A stretch of DNA of 64,000 nt from CALABS01 sp050260775 (GTDB lineage Bacteria > Pseudomonadota > Alphaproteobacteria > Rhodospirillales > Magnetospirillaceae), in the NCBI GenBank assembly GCA_050260775.1, contig JBLNCP010000022.1, positions 124,001 to 188,000 on the forward strand, written 5' to 3'. Positions 26,348-38,385 of the stretch are shown here, in pieces. The notes under the pieces are model-generated. The model was not told where the DNA came from, ran no database searches, and worked only from the letters and a program-made list of their open reading frames with translations. A program made the position numbers and the translations under genes. Every line of letters starts with the position of its first letter. Within the stretch, counting starts at the first letter, position 1.

Positions 26348-26890
26348 TCAGAACGGAATTTCATCGTCGAGGTCCGCCGGAGGCTCCCAGCCCGAGCCGC
26401 CGCCCTGGCCGCCGCGGCTGCCGCCACCGCCCGAGCGCTGGCCACCGCCGCCACCCTGGCCGCCGCCGTAGCCGCCACCCGAACCGCCACCGTAGCCGCC
26501 CTGGCCGCCATCGTCGTAGCCGCCGCCACCGCCGCCCTCGCGGCCACCCAGCAGGGTCAGCTCACCCTTGAAGCGGCCGATCACCACCTCGGTCGAGTAC
26601 TTCTCGACGCCCTGCTGGTCGGTCCACTTGCGGGTCTGCAAGGCGCCCTCGACGTAGACCGAGCTGCCCTTCTTGAGGAAGCGTTCGGCGACATCGGCCA
26701 GATTGGGGTTGAAGATCACCACCCGGTGCCACTCGGTCTTTTCCTTGCGCTCGCCGGTGCCGCGGTCCTTCCAGGTCTCGGAGGTCGCGATGGAGAGGTT
26801 GACGATCTTCGAGCCGTCCTGGGAGGTGCGCACCTCGGGATCCCGTCCCAGGTTGCCTACCAAGATGACCTTATTGACGCTGCCAGCCAT
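26348..26890 (-). CDS. ssb: single-stranded DNA-binding protein
   Basis: 180 aa. The OB fold spans about residues 1-110 (MAGSVNKVILVGNLGRDPEV, then WHRVVIF). A glycine-rich linker of about 50 residues follows, ending in the acidic tip DLDDEIPF that recruits repair and replication partners. It binds ssDNA as a tetramer in replication, recombination and repair. Length and tip are normal. It is followed by a strong terminator and bounds the island on the right. Confidence 0.97.
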   Translation of the reverse strand: MAGSVNKVILVGNLGRDPEVRTSQDGSKIVNLSIATSETWKDRGTGERKEKTEWHRVVIFNPNLADVAERFLKKGSSVYVEGALQTRKWTDQQGVEKYSTEVVIGRFKGELTLLGGREGGGGGGYDDGGQGGYGGGSGGGYGGGQGGGGGQRSGGGGSRGGQGGGSGWEPPADLDDEIPF

Positions 26891-26961
26891 GTCCCCGCTC
26901 CGAAATGTAGTGTTTCACGCGCGGGACAATACCCGAATGTTGGGGGGAGGGAAAGGGGTGC

Positions 26962-27136
26962 GGAGCGAGCTTGCGAGCGACTGGGCCGTTGAGGCCCCGC
27001 GCAGCGCGAGCCAGCCCGCGGATGCGGGCGCCCGGCGCCTGAGGGCAAGGAAACGGAGCGAGCTTGCGAGCGACTGGGCCGTTGAGGCCGCGCAGCGCGA
27101 GCCCAGCCCGCGGATGCGGGCGCCCGGCGCCTGAGG
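26962..27136. repeat. pair of 83-bp direct repeats
   Basis: Copies at 26962-27044 and 27054-27136, separated by 9 bp, begin with CGGAGCGAGCTTGCGAGCGA and end with CCCGGCGCCTGAGG. They differ by single-base indels near GAGGCC and CGAGC. They are GC-rich and internally palindromic, and lie between ssb and the peptidase gene. They look like a dispersed intergenic repeat family captured twice. No coding sense was found. Confidence 0.8.
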
Positions 27137-27142
27137 TCTTCC

Positions 27143-28045
27143 TTACTTCTTCGTCACGTCCTTCAGCGTCTTCTCGTAGCTGGCCTTCATGGGGCCGCCG
27201 AGGGCCACCGCCTTGGTGGCCGCCGCGACCGCTTCGTCGCGCCGGCCGAGGCCGGCCAGCACCTGCGCCAGCTTGTCGAGGGCGGGACCGGGGTCCGGCG
27301 CCAGGGCTGATGCCGCCTGGTAGGCATCGGCGGCGCCCTGGGGGTCGCCGAGCTGGTAGAGGCTGGACCCCAGGCCCATCAGCACTCCGGCGTCGGCAGG
27401 CCAACGCGACAGGGCGGCGTCATAGGCCATGACCGCCTCCCAATGGCGGCCGGCCTGTTCCAGGCCGGCGGTGGCCTCGAGATAGGCATCCCGTTCGGCC
27501 ATGGCGGGCAGGTCGCCGGGAGGCAGGACCACCAGCCCCCATTCGTCGGTCTCGGACCACAGCCGGCGCAGCAGGCGAACGGGGGTCCGCTTGGCCGGAT
27601 CGACGCCCGAGTGCATCAGCACGTCGCCGCGCTCGCGGTCGTAGCCGATGGCGACGGGGCAGTTCCACATCGGTTCGTTGCGCAGTCCCAGGTTTTCCAG
27701 GATCAGCACGGGATGGCCGGCGGCCAGTTCGGCCATCATCGCGTCGGAGCCCTTGACCGCGTAGGAGAGCCGTCCCCAGCGCCGGGCGGTGTCGATCATG
27801 CCCGTGCGGGGGTCGTCGCGGCCGGCGGCGAGCTGGCCCTCCAGGTCCTTGGGCCCGACATGGAGGCCCGACCACTCCAGCATCATGGCGAGCGATGCGG
27901 TACCGCAGCCGAAGCCGTCCTGGGGATGGAACGGCACACCGCTCACCCTGATGGTCGTGGGTTGCCCCAGCCGCTCGGCCAAAGGCCGCTCCGACCCGCA
28001 GCCGGCCAGCAGGGCCGTGCAAAGGACCGCCAGAACCATGCGCAT
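27143..28045 (-). CDS. PA2778-type cysteine peptidase lipoprotein with TPR tail
   Basis: 300 aa from the ATG at 28045 (GGGAGG upstream). A lipobox LLAGC puts the lipid on Cys16. The C39-like peptidase domain has its catalytic Cys at residue 47 (GFGCGTASLAM) and a late His in DVLMHSGVD. The C-terminal 120 residues contain two or three TPR-like helices (AYDAALSRWPADAGVLMGLG). The family is known from Pseudomonas as PA2778, a periplasmic-facing cysteine peptidase of unknown target. A much longer open frame extending upstream is antisense to gyrA and is not real. Confidence 0.85.
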   Translation of the reverse strand: MRMVLAVLCTALLAGCGSERPLAERLGQPTTIRVSGVPFHPQDGFGCGTASLAMMLEWSGLHVGPKDLEGQLAAGRDDPRTGMIDTARRWGRLSYAVKGSDAMMAELAAGHPVLILENLGLRNEPMWNCPVAIGYDRERGDVLMHSGVDPAKRTPVRLLRRLWSETDEWGLVVLPPGDLPAMAERDAYLEATAGLEQAGRHWEAVMAYDAALSRWPADAGVLMGLGSSLYQLGDPQGAADAYQAASALAPDPGPALDKLAQVLAGLGRRDEAVAAATKAVALGGPMKASYEKTLKDVTKK

Positions 28046-28238
28046 CGTCGACCTCCCAGGGCGCGCGAACAAGGAGTGGGGCGGCGCGCCGATGGGGAAT
28101 CTAATCCCTCGGGTGCACGCGGGGGCGGTCTCAAACGGAGAATCGCCGATCGTAGAAGGGGTAGCCGGAAGGGGAAGCCGAAGGGGCTGGTGCGGTGGTG
28201 GGAGGGATGCGGCGGTCGCGCGGCCGGCCCGCCCTCCC

Positions 28239-28266
28239 TTGCAGTTGTGGCCCTCCACGATATCTG
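28239..28266 (+). promoter_or_regulatory. possible gyrA promoter
   Basis: TTGCAG at 28239-28244 and TATCTG at 28261-28266 are separated by 16 bp in the 297-bp divergent gap before gyrA. The match to -35/-10 is moderate. The remaining gap (28046-28342) holds no gene I can support. Confidence 0.3.
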
Positions 28267-28342
28267 GTAGCTTTCGCCACCGTGGCAGCCGTGCCATCCC
28301 CAATTCCTGGGATTCTTCCGCACACCGACGGGAACCAATCGT

Positions 28343-31020
<2,678 letters not shown>

Positions 31021-31024
<4 letters not shown>

Positions 31025-31521
31025 GTGAACGCATCGGGCTCTATCCCGGCACTTTCGATCCCATCACCTACGGCCACCTCGACATCGTGGCGCGTGCGGC
31101 CAAGGCGGTGGACCGCCTGATCGTCGCCGTCGCGGTCAATGCCGGCAAGGGGCCGCTGTTCACGCTCGACGAGCGCGTCCAGCTGGTGAAGGAGGAGGTG
31201 GCCGACCTCGCCCGCATCCACGGGGTCAACATCGAGGTGCGGTCCTTCGACAATTTGCTGGTGGATTTCGCCAAGAACTGCGGGGCGCGCCTGATCGTCC
31301 GCGGGCTGCGGGCGGTATCCGATTTCGAGTACGAATTCCAGATGGCGGGCATGAACGCCCGCCTGTCGCCGGAAATCGAGACCCTGTTCCTGATGGCCTC
31401 GGAGCGCTGCCAGTTCATTTCGTCGCGCTTCGTCAAGGAAATCGGCCGGTTGGGGGGCGACATCTCGTCGTTCGTCAGCCCGCGGGTCAAGGCGCGGCTC
31501 GAGGAGAAGCTCGGACGCTGA
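31021..31521 (+). CDS. coaD: phosphopantetheine adenylyltransferase
   Basis: 166 aa. The nucleotidyltransferase motif PGTFDPITYGH lies at residues 9-19, and the late ISSRFVKEI matches the ISSTxxR-type motif. The enzyme transfers AMP from ATP to 4'-phosphopantetheine, the penultimate step of CoA synthesis. The start overlaps the gyrA stop by four bases, so the two are co-translated. Confidence 0.96.
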
Positions 31522-31546
31522 GGGCCGGGCCACGAGGGAGGAAGGA

Positions 31547-32022
31547 TTGGATCGCGAGAATACCCTGTATATGGAGCTGAAGGACGGCCGCGTGGTGATC
31601 GAACTGCGCCCCGACCTCGCTCCCAACCATGTGGCCCGCATCAAGGAACTGGCCCGCCAGGGCTATTACGACGGGACCGTGTTCCACCGGGTCATCGACG
31701 GCTTCATGGCGCAGGGCGGCGATCCGACCGGCACGGGCACCGGCGGCTCGGGCCAGAAGCTCAAGGCCGAGTTCTCGCGCGAGAAGCACGTGCGCGGCAT
31801 CTGTTCGATGGCGCGCGCCGCCAGCCCCGATTCCGCCGATTCCCAGTTCTTCCTCATGCTCGACGATGCGCCGCATCTGGATGGCAAGTATTCGGTGTGG
31901 GGGCGCGTGGTCTCCGGCATGGAACACGTGGATGCCATCAAGAAGGGGGCGGCCTGGCGCAACGGCGCCGTCGAAGAGCCCGATGCGATCGTGACCCTGC
32001 GGGTTGCGGCGGACGTTGAGGA

Positions 32023-32026
<4 letters not shown>
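31547..32026 (+). CDS. cyclophilin-type peptidyl-prolyl isomerase, cytoplasmic
   Basis: 159 aa, TTG start preceded by GAGGGAGGAAGG. The active-site core is FHRVIDGFMAQGGDPTGTG, and QFFLML and the Trp in YSVWGRV follow, typical of bacterial PpiB-like cyclophilins. No signal peptide, so it acts in the cytoplasm. It lies 25 bp after coaD and overlaps the next cyclophilin by four bases. The two are about 60 percent alike by eye and are a tandem duplicate. Confidence 0.92.
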
Positions 32027-32580
<554 letters not shown>

Positions 32581-32599
32581 CCGGCCTTCATTATTGACC

Positions 32600-32630
32600 G
32601 GGGCGGCCCACCTCCCTATGGTGGGCGCCC
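32600..32630 (+). terminator. hairpin after the cyclophilin pair
   Basis: CCCACC and GGTGGG pair around TCCCTAT, extended by GGGCG/CGCCC with one bulged base, followed by GTTTGG. It ends 9 bp before the tRNA gene and probably terminates the gyrA-coaD-ppi transcript. Confidence 0.55.
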
Positions 32631-32639
32631 GTTTGGCGG

Positions 32640-32715
32640 GAGCGCGTAGCTCAGTCGGTAGAGCATCTGACTTTTAATCAGAGGGTCCTGGGTTCGAGTC
32701 CCAGCGCGCTCACCA
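32640..32715 (+). tRNA. tRNA-Lys (anticodon TTT)
   Basis: 76 bases including encoded CCA. The acceptor arms GAGCGCG (32640-32646) and CGCGCTC (32705-32711) pair fully. The anticodon arm TCTGA-CTTTTAA-TCAGA gives anticodon TTT. The T-arm CTGGG-TTCGAGT-CCCAG is normal. It is followed by a strong terminator. No repeated 3' segment was noticed nearby, so there is no sign of integration here. Confidence 0.97.
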
Positions 32716-32727
32716 AGCGGACGGTTC

Positions 32728-32755
32728 AAAGGCCTGGGGAAACCCGGGCCTTTTT
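32728..32755 (+). terminator. rho-independent terminator after tRNA-Lys
   Basis: AAAGGCCTGGG and CCCGGGCCTTT pair around GAAA, with one T-G wobble, and run into TTTTT. A clear intrinsic terminator. Confidence 0.85.
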
Positions 32756-32876
32756 GCTGTCCGCCACATCCAATATGGTTATATGACGTATTACACTTTT
32801 CATCTCTCGGTAGACATATATTGGCGGATGGGGCGATGTGATTAACTCTCGGCCGGCCCCAACCGGGAGAGAATTA

Positions 32877-33554
32877 ATGATCCTCGATGTTCTTCCGTCC
32901 GCTGAGCAGATCGCCCGCCATTTCCGGCGCGCCTTGCTGGATTCCGACCGCAGGGAGCTTCCCTATACGCACTGGCGTATGCAGGAGGTGCTGCCTGAGG
33001 CGGTGTGCGTCGGCATCATCAGCCTGCCGATTGCGCCGCTGATCATTGATGATTGTGGTGGGGTGCGTGACCGCGACAACAATCTGCGCACCTTCTTCAC
33101 CCCCGATCTGCAGTCGCGCTTTCCCGTCTGCGCCCGTCTGGCGGAGGCGCTGCAGCGGCCGGAAGTCGCGCGATTGGCGGGCGAGACCTGTGGCTTCAAG
33201 GCCGAAGGCAGTTATCTGCGCATGGAATACATCCAGGACACCGACGGCGCCTGGCTGCAGCCCCATCACGACGTTCCCGAGAAGCTTTGCTCGATGGTGA
33301 TCTATCTGTGCACCGGCCCCGAAGCCGCCGACTGGGGCACCGACATCTACGACGAGCAGGTTCGCTGGGTCGGACGCTCCGCCGCGGAATTCAATTCGTG
33401 CACCATCTTCATTCCCGGGGCCAATACCTGGCACGGCTTCGAGAAGCGCAAGATCGTCGGCATCCGTCGCCTGATGGAGATCAACTACGTCCATCCGAGC
33501 TGGCGCGACCGTGACCAGCTGTGCTTCCCGGATCGTCCCGTCACCATCGCCTGA
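32877..33554 (+). CDS. 2-oxoglutarate/Fe(II) oxygenase-like protein
   Basis: 225 aa from the ATG at 32877, with GGGAGAG 6 bases upstream. The double-stranded beta-helix residues are readable: His-x-Asp in PHHDVPEK near 130-132, the distal His in NTWHGF near 186, and the 2OG-binding Arg in GIRRLMEINY near 197. The substrate is unknown. It lies 8 bp before a RidA/chorismatase-like gene, so the two may act on one small molecule. The 161-bp gap upstream is AT-rich and holds its promoter. Confidence 0.7.
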   Translation: MILDVLPSAEQIARHFRRALLDSDRRELPYTHWRMQEVLPEAVCVGIISLPIAPLIIDDCGGVRDRDNNLRTFFTPDLQSRFPVCARLAEALQRPEVARLAGETCGFKAEGSYLRMEYIQDTDGAWLQPHHDVPEKLCSMVIYLCTGPEAADWGTDIYDEQVRWVGRSAAEFNSCTIFIPGANTWHGFEKRKIVGIRRLMEINYVHPSWRDRDQLCFPDRPVTIA

Positions 33555-33562
33555 GATTTCCC

Positions 33563-34723
33563 ATGCACATCGGTAGCGGCGTGGCCGCCAAGAGCTTCCA
33601 CGCCCCCATGGGCGCGGCGGAGCACCATATTTCTGTCACGGCCTCCGGCGGCGCCGGGCTGAGCGAGCAACTGGCATCACTCGAACAACGCTACCGCGGG
33701 GCGATGCTGGCCTTGGGCATCGGTCCCGAAACGGCGGTGTTCCGCCGGTTGTTCGTCAGCGACCTGCAGAACCAGAACGGACAGCTCTCGGACAGTTGGC
33801 TGGTGCGCGAGGATCCCGACAATCCGGTTGCGGTGTCGGTCGTCGAGCAGCCACCCTTGCCCGGGGGCAAGGTCTGCATGATGGCCTACCACCTCTCCGC
33901 AGCACGCCCGGTGGGGAAGCGGCGTCTGTCGCCGCGTCATCTCCTGGTCGAAAGCGGTTCGCACCGTCACCTGTGGAGCACGGGCCTGTGTGCCGGCCAG
34001 ACGACCGGGGAGGTCTCGGCCGAGGAGCAGACGCGCCGGGTATTCGGCGAGTTGACCAATGCCCTTGCCGCCGAGGACGCCAATCTGCGCGATCACTGCA
34101 TCCGCACCTGGCTTTACGTCAAGGACGTCGACGTCTTCTACAAGGGGATGGTGCGCAGCCGCGCTGAGCTGTTTTCCCACCACGGACTGACGTCGGACAG
34201 CCACTTCATCGCCAGCACCGGGATCCAGGGTGCGTGTTCCCACCAGTTCGATGTGGTGGCGATGGATGCCTACTCCATCCCCGGTATTGCACCCGGCCGG
34301 ATGTCGTTCCTCAACGATTTCAGCCGCATGTGCCCGACCAAGGACTACAACGTCACCTTCGAGCGGGGCACGCGCATCGCCTATGGTGACCGAAGCCATC
34401 TGTTCGTGTCCGGGACCGCCAGCATCGACCATCGCGGCCATGTGGTGCACCGAGGCGACGTCATCGCCCAGTTGGACCATGCGTTGGGAAATGTCGACGC
34501 CATCCTGCGCCCGGCCGGCGCCGGGCTGGACGATCTCATGCACCTGATCGTCTACCTGCGCGATCCCACCGATCACGGCGCCGTCGACAACCGGCTGCGG
34601 GACCGCTTCCCCAACCTGCCGATGGTGCTTGTTCACGGGCCGGTGTGCCGGCCGGAATGGCTGATCGAGGTGGAGGGCATCGCCGTGGTGTCCCACGCGG
34701 ACCCCGGCCTTCCTGCGTTCTGA
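33563..34723 (+). CDS. RidA/chorismatase-like protein
   Basis: 386 aa from the ATG at 33563. The C-terminal 130 residues have the YjgF/RidA pattern: HLFVSGTASID, GDVIAQLDHALGNVDAIL, and VCRPEWLIEVEG near the end. The N-terminal half is a second, more diverged RidA-like lobe. Two-lobed proteins of this length include chorismatases of the FkbO/Hyg5/XanB2 group that hydrolyse chorismate, but I cannot confirm the active-site residues. Pairing with the oxygenase suggests small-molecule tailoring. Confidence 0.6.
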   Translation: MHIGSGVAAKSFHAPMGAAEHHISVTASGGAGLSEQLASLEQRYRGAMLALGIGPETAVFRRLFVSDLQNQNGQLSDSWLVREDPDNPVAVSVVEQPPLPGGKVCMMAYHLSAARPVGKRRLSPRHLLVESGSHRHLWSTGLCAGQTTGEVSAEEQTRRVFGELTNALAAEDANLRDHCIRTWLYVKDVDVFYKGMVRSRAELFSHHGLTSDSHFIASTGIQGACSHQFDVVAMDAYSIPGIAPGRMSFLNDFSRMCPTKDYNVTFERGTRIAYGDRSHLFVSGTASIDHRGHVVHRGDVIAQLDHALGNVDAILRPAGAGLDDLMHLIVYLRDPTDHGAVDNRLRDRFPNLPMVLVHGPVCRPEWLIEVEGIAVVSHADPGLPAF

Positions 34724-34795
34724 CGGCAGGCGTTACCTCACAGTTACAATTCCCTCTCTGTGCGCTGATCGCACTTCGGTGGTAAACTTCGCGCG

Positions 34796-34816
34796 CCGAA
34801 GGTGACCTTCGGTCAC
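34796..34816 (+). promoter_or_regulatory. overlapping alternative hairpins before lpoB
   Basis: CCGAAGG-tga-CCTTCGG (34796-34812) and GTGAC-cttcg-GTCAC (34802-34816) share bases and exclude each other. They lie 24-44 bp upstream of the lpoB start. They could be a small attenuator or a terminator for the upstream pair; no T-run follows. Confidence 0.4.
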
Positions 34817-34839
34817 GTGATTCGCAGGGGAGGGAATTA

Positions 34840-35460
34840 ATGCGTCGTTTGCCGACGGCCGTCGCCGCTTTGCTTACCTTGACGGCATGCCAGACCGTCC
34901 AGAACCAGGCCGGCGCGCCTACCACCTACCAGGATCCGGCCTCGATGGGTGCGGTGCGCGGGGTGGGCATCGAGAGCCAGGACATCGTCAGCATGACCGA
35001 CCAGATGATGCGGGACATGCTGACCGAACCGCGCCTCGGCAACGCCCAGGTTCCGCCCAACGTCATCATCGATGCGGAATACTTCGTCAACGAGAGCTCG
35101 TCGCGCCTCAACCGCAACTCCATCACCGACCGCCTGCGGGTGTCGCTGAACCGCGCGGCCCAGGGGCGCATGCAGTTCGTCGGCCGCCACTATGCCGACA
35201 TGGTCGAGAAGGAGCGCACGCTCAAGCGCGCTGGCGTCACCGACAAGGGCAAGAACCCGATGGCGGCGGCGCAGAAGGGCGGCGACTACCGCCTGGGCGG
35301 GCGCATCACGTCGCTCGATCAGCGTGACGCCAAGACCGGGATGCTCCAACGCTACACCCAGATCACCTTCGAGATGATCGATCTCGAATCCGGTGAGATC
35401 ATTTGGAGCGGCATCTACGAGATGTCGAAGGCGGGGGCCGACGACGTGATCTACCGCTAA
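34840..35460 (+). CDS. lpoB: LpoB-like penicillin-binding protein activator lipoprotein
   Basis: 206 aa. Lipobox with Cys17 (LTLTACQT). The body fits the LpoB family: GVGIESQDIVSMTDQMMRDM, then YRLGGRITS and ITFEMIDLESGEIIWSG. LpoB spans the periplasm from the outer membrane to activate PBP1B. The ATG has GGGGAGGG upstream. It heads a run of envelope genes (COG3014-like, YcfL-like), the same association seen in other Proteobacteria. Confidence 0.85.
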   Translation: MRRLPTAVAALLTLTACQTVQNQAGAPTTYQDPASMGAVRGVGIESQDIVSMTDQMMRDMLTEPRLGNAQVPPNVIIDAEYFVNESSSRLNRNSITDRLRVSLNRAAQGRMQFVGRHYADMVEKERTLKRAGVTDKGKNPMAAAQKGGDYRLGGRITSLDQRDAKTGMLQRYTQITFEMIDLESGEIIWSGIYEMSKAGADDVIYR

Positions 35461-35486
35461 AGGAAAATAATCAAGGGGAGGGGGAA

Positions 35487-36917
35487 ATGGGCAGGAGCCA
35501 AATGGCGCGGCTGCTGGCCGGCGTCGCCGTGGCGGCACTGGTGTCCGGCTGCCAGACGGTGCGGGAACAGGAAAGCGGGGTCAAGCCCGAGGTCGCCCAC
35601 GCCTATCTCGCCGACAAGCCGGCGGAGCTGCAGAAGCACTTTTACGTCACCCTGACCCAGGGCAAGCGAAACCAGGTGCTCAACGACATGCGCCTGGGCC
35701 TCGCCGCCCTGGAGATGGACAACGACAAGCTGGCGTCGGAACTGTTCGATGACGCGCTCGGCAACATCGAAACCATCTACTCGAACAACGAGAACGCGGC
35801 TAAGGCGCGCGAGTTGTTCACCAAGGAGCTGGTCAAGGACTTCAAGGGCGAGCCCTACGAGCGCGCCATGGCCTATTATTATCGGGGCCTGCTCTACATG
35901 CGCAGTGGCGACTACGACAATGCGCGCGCCAGCTTCAAGGGAGGTTTCCTGCAGGATTCCTTCGCGGACGAGGATCAGAACCGCGCCGATTTCGCGCTCT
36001 TCCCATTCCTCGAGGGATGGTCGTCGCGCTGCCGCGGCAACCCCACCACCGCTGCCGACGACTTCAATGAATTCCGCGGCATCAACAGCGCGTTCCCCAT
36101 GCCCGGAACCGACGACAACGTCCTGGTGCTGGCCGAAACTGGGGCGGCGCCGGTGAAGGTGTCGGCGACCGATCCCAATTCTTCCAAGCCGCGTTACCTG
36201 AAGTTCCAGCGGATCAGCCCGACCGAGGGTGCCCAGGTGCGGCTGACCGAGATGTTCCAGCCGCCGGCGCCCAAGGGTGCGAAGGTGCCGCCGCCGCCCG
36301 AGGCCAAGGAGCGGCTGGTCAAGGCCGAGCAACTGGAGAACATTTTCTTCCAGGCGTCGTCGCGCGGCGGCCGTGAGTTCGACTCCGTCCTGCAGGGCAA
36401 GGCCCAGTTCAAGCAGGGCGCCAACGTGGTCGGCGACGTCGCCGCCGTTGGGGCTGCGGTGGCGGCCACCCGCGCCAGCTATACCGGCAACCGCAACGAC
36501 GCCGCGGCGGCCGGGGTGTTGCTCCTCTTGGCCGTCGCGGCCAAGGCCGCGGCCGAAGCGGCCGAGCCGGATGCGGATACCCGGTACTGGGACAACCTTC
36601 CCGACCGGATCCATGCCGCGACTGTGAAGCTCCCCGCGTCGGTCGACCGCCTCAGTGTCGATTTCCTGGCTCCGGACGGCGCGGTGCTGCGCACCAAGGA
36701 GGCCAAGGTGGTCCGGGCGGGGAATTGCGGCCTCGCCTGGGTCCGTGGCCAATCGGCGTTCCCCGCGTCGCCGCGTGCTCCCTACAGCACCAGCGCGGAT
36801 GCCATGGCGGCGCCGGTGGTCATCCCGCCGAAGCCGGCCGCACCGGCCCCCGCTTCTCCTGCCGAGCCGCCGAAGGAGCCGGAAAGCGCGGCCGCCGGCG
36901 GCCAACCCAAGAGCTGA
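35487..36917 (+). CDS. COG3014-like TPR lipoprotein of the LpoB locus
   Basis: 476 aa from the ATG at 35487 with GGGGAGGGGG upstream. Lipobox with Cys22 (LVSGCQT). Residues 70-220 are helical TPR-like repeats (AYYYRGLLYMRSGDYDNAR). A glycine/alanine-rich hydrophobic stretch lies near residues 325-365. The C-terminus ends in a proline/alanine-rich tail. Such proteins are found beside LpoB and YcfL; the function is not established but a scaffold role in cell-wall synthesis is a fair inference. Confidence 0.75.
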   Translation: MGRSQMARLLAGVAVAALVSGCQTVREQESGVKPEVAHAYLADKPAELQKHFYVTLTQGKRNQVLNDMRLGLAALEMDNDKLASELFDDALGNIETIYSNNENAAKARELFTKELVKDFKGEPYERAMAYYYRGLLYMRSGDYDNARASFKGGFLQDSFADEDQNRADFALFPFLEGWSSRCRGNPTTAADDFNEFRGINSAFPMPGTDDNVLVLAETGAAPVKVSATDPNSSKPRYLKFQRISPTEGAQVRLTEMFQPPAPKGAKVPPPPEAKERLVKAEQLENIFFQASSRGGREFDSVLQGKAQFKQGANVVGDVAAVGAAVAATRASYTGNRNDAAAAGVLLLLAVAAKAAAEAAEPDADTRYWDNLPDRIHAATVKLPASVDRLSVDFLAPDGAVLRTKEAKVVRAGNCGLAWVRGQSAFPASPRAPYSTSADAMAAPVVIPPKPAAPAPASPAEPPKEPESAAAGGQPKS

Positions 36918-36942
36918 CCTCCATGAACGGAGACCAAGGATC

Positions 36943-37422
36943 ATGAAGACTTCCCTTACCGCCGTCGCGGCCGTGATGACCGTTGCCGCTCTTGCCGGTT
37001 GCCAGCAGACCATGGAGCCGGCGCCGATCTGCAACATGGCCGGGATCGCGGCGCAGCGGCAGCTGGTCGCCCTGCCGGCTGCCACTCCGTCCGATCCGTC
37101 GCCGCTGCTCGAAATGCCGCTGAATTCGGTCAGCATCACCGACTTCAACATCATCCAGAAAATCTACGTGCGCTCGGCGTCGGCGCGCCGGACTCCGACC
37201 GGAACGGTCGAGGCCTACGCGCAGGTCATCAACTGCACCGATTACCCCCTGAATGTGGAGGCGCGGACGCAGTTCTACGATCAAGGGCAGGCTCCGTCGG
37301 AACCGGTGAGTGCCTGGAAGCGGATGGCGTTGCCGCCGCGGACCTCGAACACCTATCGGGAAAGCTCGATCGGCACCAAGAACGTGCAGTACTACATGGT
37401 CGAATTGCGGGAGACCCGGTGA
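36943..37422 (+). CDS. YcfL-like lipoprotein
   Basis: 159 aa. Lipobox with Cys20 (AALAGCQQT). The domain contains GTVEAYAQVINCTDYPL and RTQFYDQGQAPSEP, the immunoglobulin-like pattern of YcfL (DUF1425). In E. coli ycfL lies next to lpoB, and the same pairing is seen here. Its stop overlaps the next start (TGATG), showing tight coupling. Confidence 0.78.
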   Translation: MKTSLTAVAAVMTVAALAGCQQTMEPAPICNMAGIAAQRQLVALPAATPSDPSPLLEMPLNSVSITDFNIIQKIYVRSASARRTPTGTVEAYAQVINCTDYPLNVEARTQFYDQGQAPSEPVSAWKRMALPPRTSNTYRESSIGTKNVQYYMVELRETR

Positions 37423-38375
37423 TGCTGCGGCTTCCTCACGTCGGCGTGGTGATGGCTGCCTGCGCCGCGATCCTGCCGCTCGCCGCGCAGGCGCAATCGG
37501 GGGGCGTCCCGGCCTATGAGCCGCCGCCGCCCGTTTCGGTCCAGCGCGACGGCGAGGTGGTGGCCCCGCGTGCGGCCCCGGCCGGGGGAGAGGCCTTCCG
37601 GCAACGGGCCGACCTGGTGGCCAATTTCACCTCGGCCTACCAGCGCAACGGCCGTCCACGGCTGGCGCTGTACTGGAACCGCCAGCTCTCCGACACCCTG
37701 AGTGAATGGTATTCCGACGTGCGCGTGGTCGGTCGCTCCGATACGACCAACAACATTTCCGGCAATCTGAACCTCAAGGGCGGGCTTTCGGGCGACGCGG
37801 CTCTCAACCAGACCGGTTCGTCGGAGAGCACGCTGGAGGTCCAGCGCCGCATCCATGATGCTCAGCGGGCCCAACCCTCGGAAAGTTTCGAGTGGGAATT
37901 CCAGGACGGCTATCTGGCGCCGTTCCTGGAGGCGGGGGCCAGCGTGCTCGACCGCACGGCCATCATCCGCCTGACCGGCGCCGACATGGTCGGTTCCAGC
38001 GCCAGCACCGTCGAAGTGCGCGCCCTTCAGGGCAAGGCTGACTACCTGATGGAAATCCTGGGAGCCCCCAACGGCCAGTCCTCGGTAGGCTACGAGTTGC
38101 GGGCGCGCATCCTCGATGTCAGCACCGGCCGAATCGTCGCCTACGTCAACTCCAGGGGCCTGAAGGAATGGAACCCCGAGAAGGAGATCGTGGCGACCAG
38201 CCGTGGCTTCCAGTTGCCCGACGAGGATGATGAAACCTTCGGCCCCGTGGGTGAGGACCGCTTCAAGGCGACCGGGTCCGGCTTCGAGCGGCGCCGCAAG
38301 CCCCCGAAGCTCCAGAAGATCGCCCAGAATCTGGCGTACAATGTGATGGAAAGCCTGATGCGGCAGTGGAAGTGA
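37422..38375 (+). CDS. exported protein of the LpoB locus
   Basis: 317 aa with a signal peptide (AACAAILPLAAQAQ). The middle part, ADLVANFTSAYQRNGRPRLA and ALYWNRQLSD onward, resembles CsgG/LpoB-type domains by eye, including VGYELRARILDVSTGRIVAY, which parallels the ITFEMIDLESGEIIW strand of LpoB. It may be a diverged LpoB/CsgG-fold paralogue. No lipobox Cys is apparent. The start ATG shares its first base with the upstream stop. Confidence 0.6.
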   Translation: MLRLPHVGVVMAACAAILPLAAQAQSGGVPAYEPPPPVSVQRDGEVVAPRAAPAGGEAFRQRADLVANFTSAYQRNGRPRLALYWNRQLSDTLSEWYSDVRVVGRSDTTNNISGNLNLKGGLSGDAALNQTGSSESTLEVQRRIHDAQRAQPSESFEWEFQDGYLAPFLEAGASVLDRTAIIRLTGADMVGSSASTVEVRALQGKADYLMEILGAPNGQSSVGYELRARILDVSTGRIVAYVNSRGLKEWNPEKEIVATSRGFQLPDEDDETFGPVGEDRFKATGSGFERRRKPPKLQKIAQNLAYNVMESLMRQWK

Positions 38376-38385
38376 GGAGGAGCCC

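Noticed and set aside
32640..32715. tRNA-Lys as the integration site of an island
   Set aside because: No repeat of the tRNA 3' end was seen nearby, no integrase is adjacent, and a normal terminator follows.
35457..37154. 565-aa open frame on the minus strand over the lipoprotein operon
   Set aside because: Antisense to two lipoprotein genes that have lipoboxes and good ribosome sites; composition is that of a shadow.
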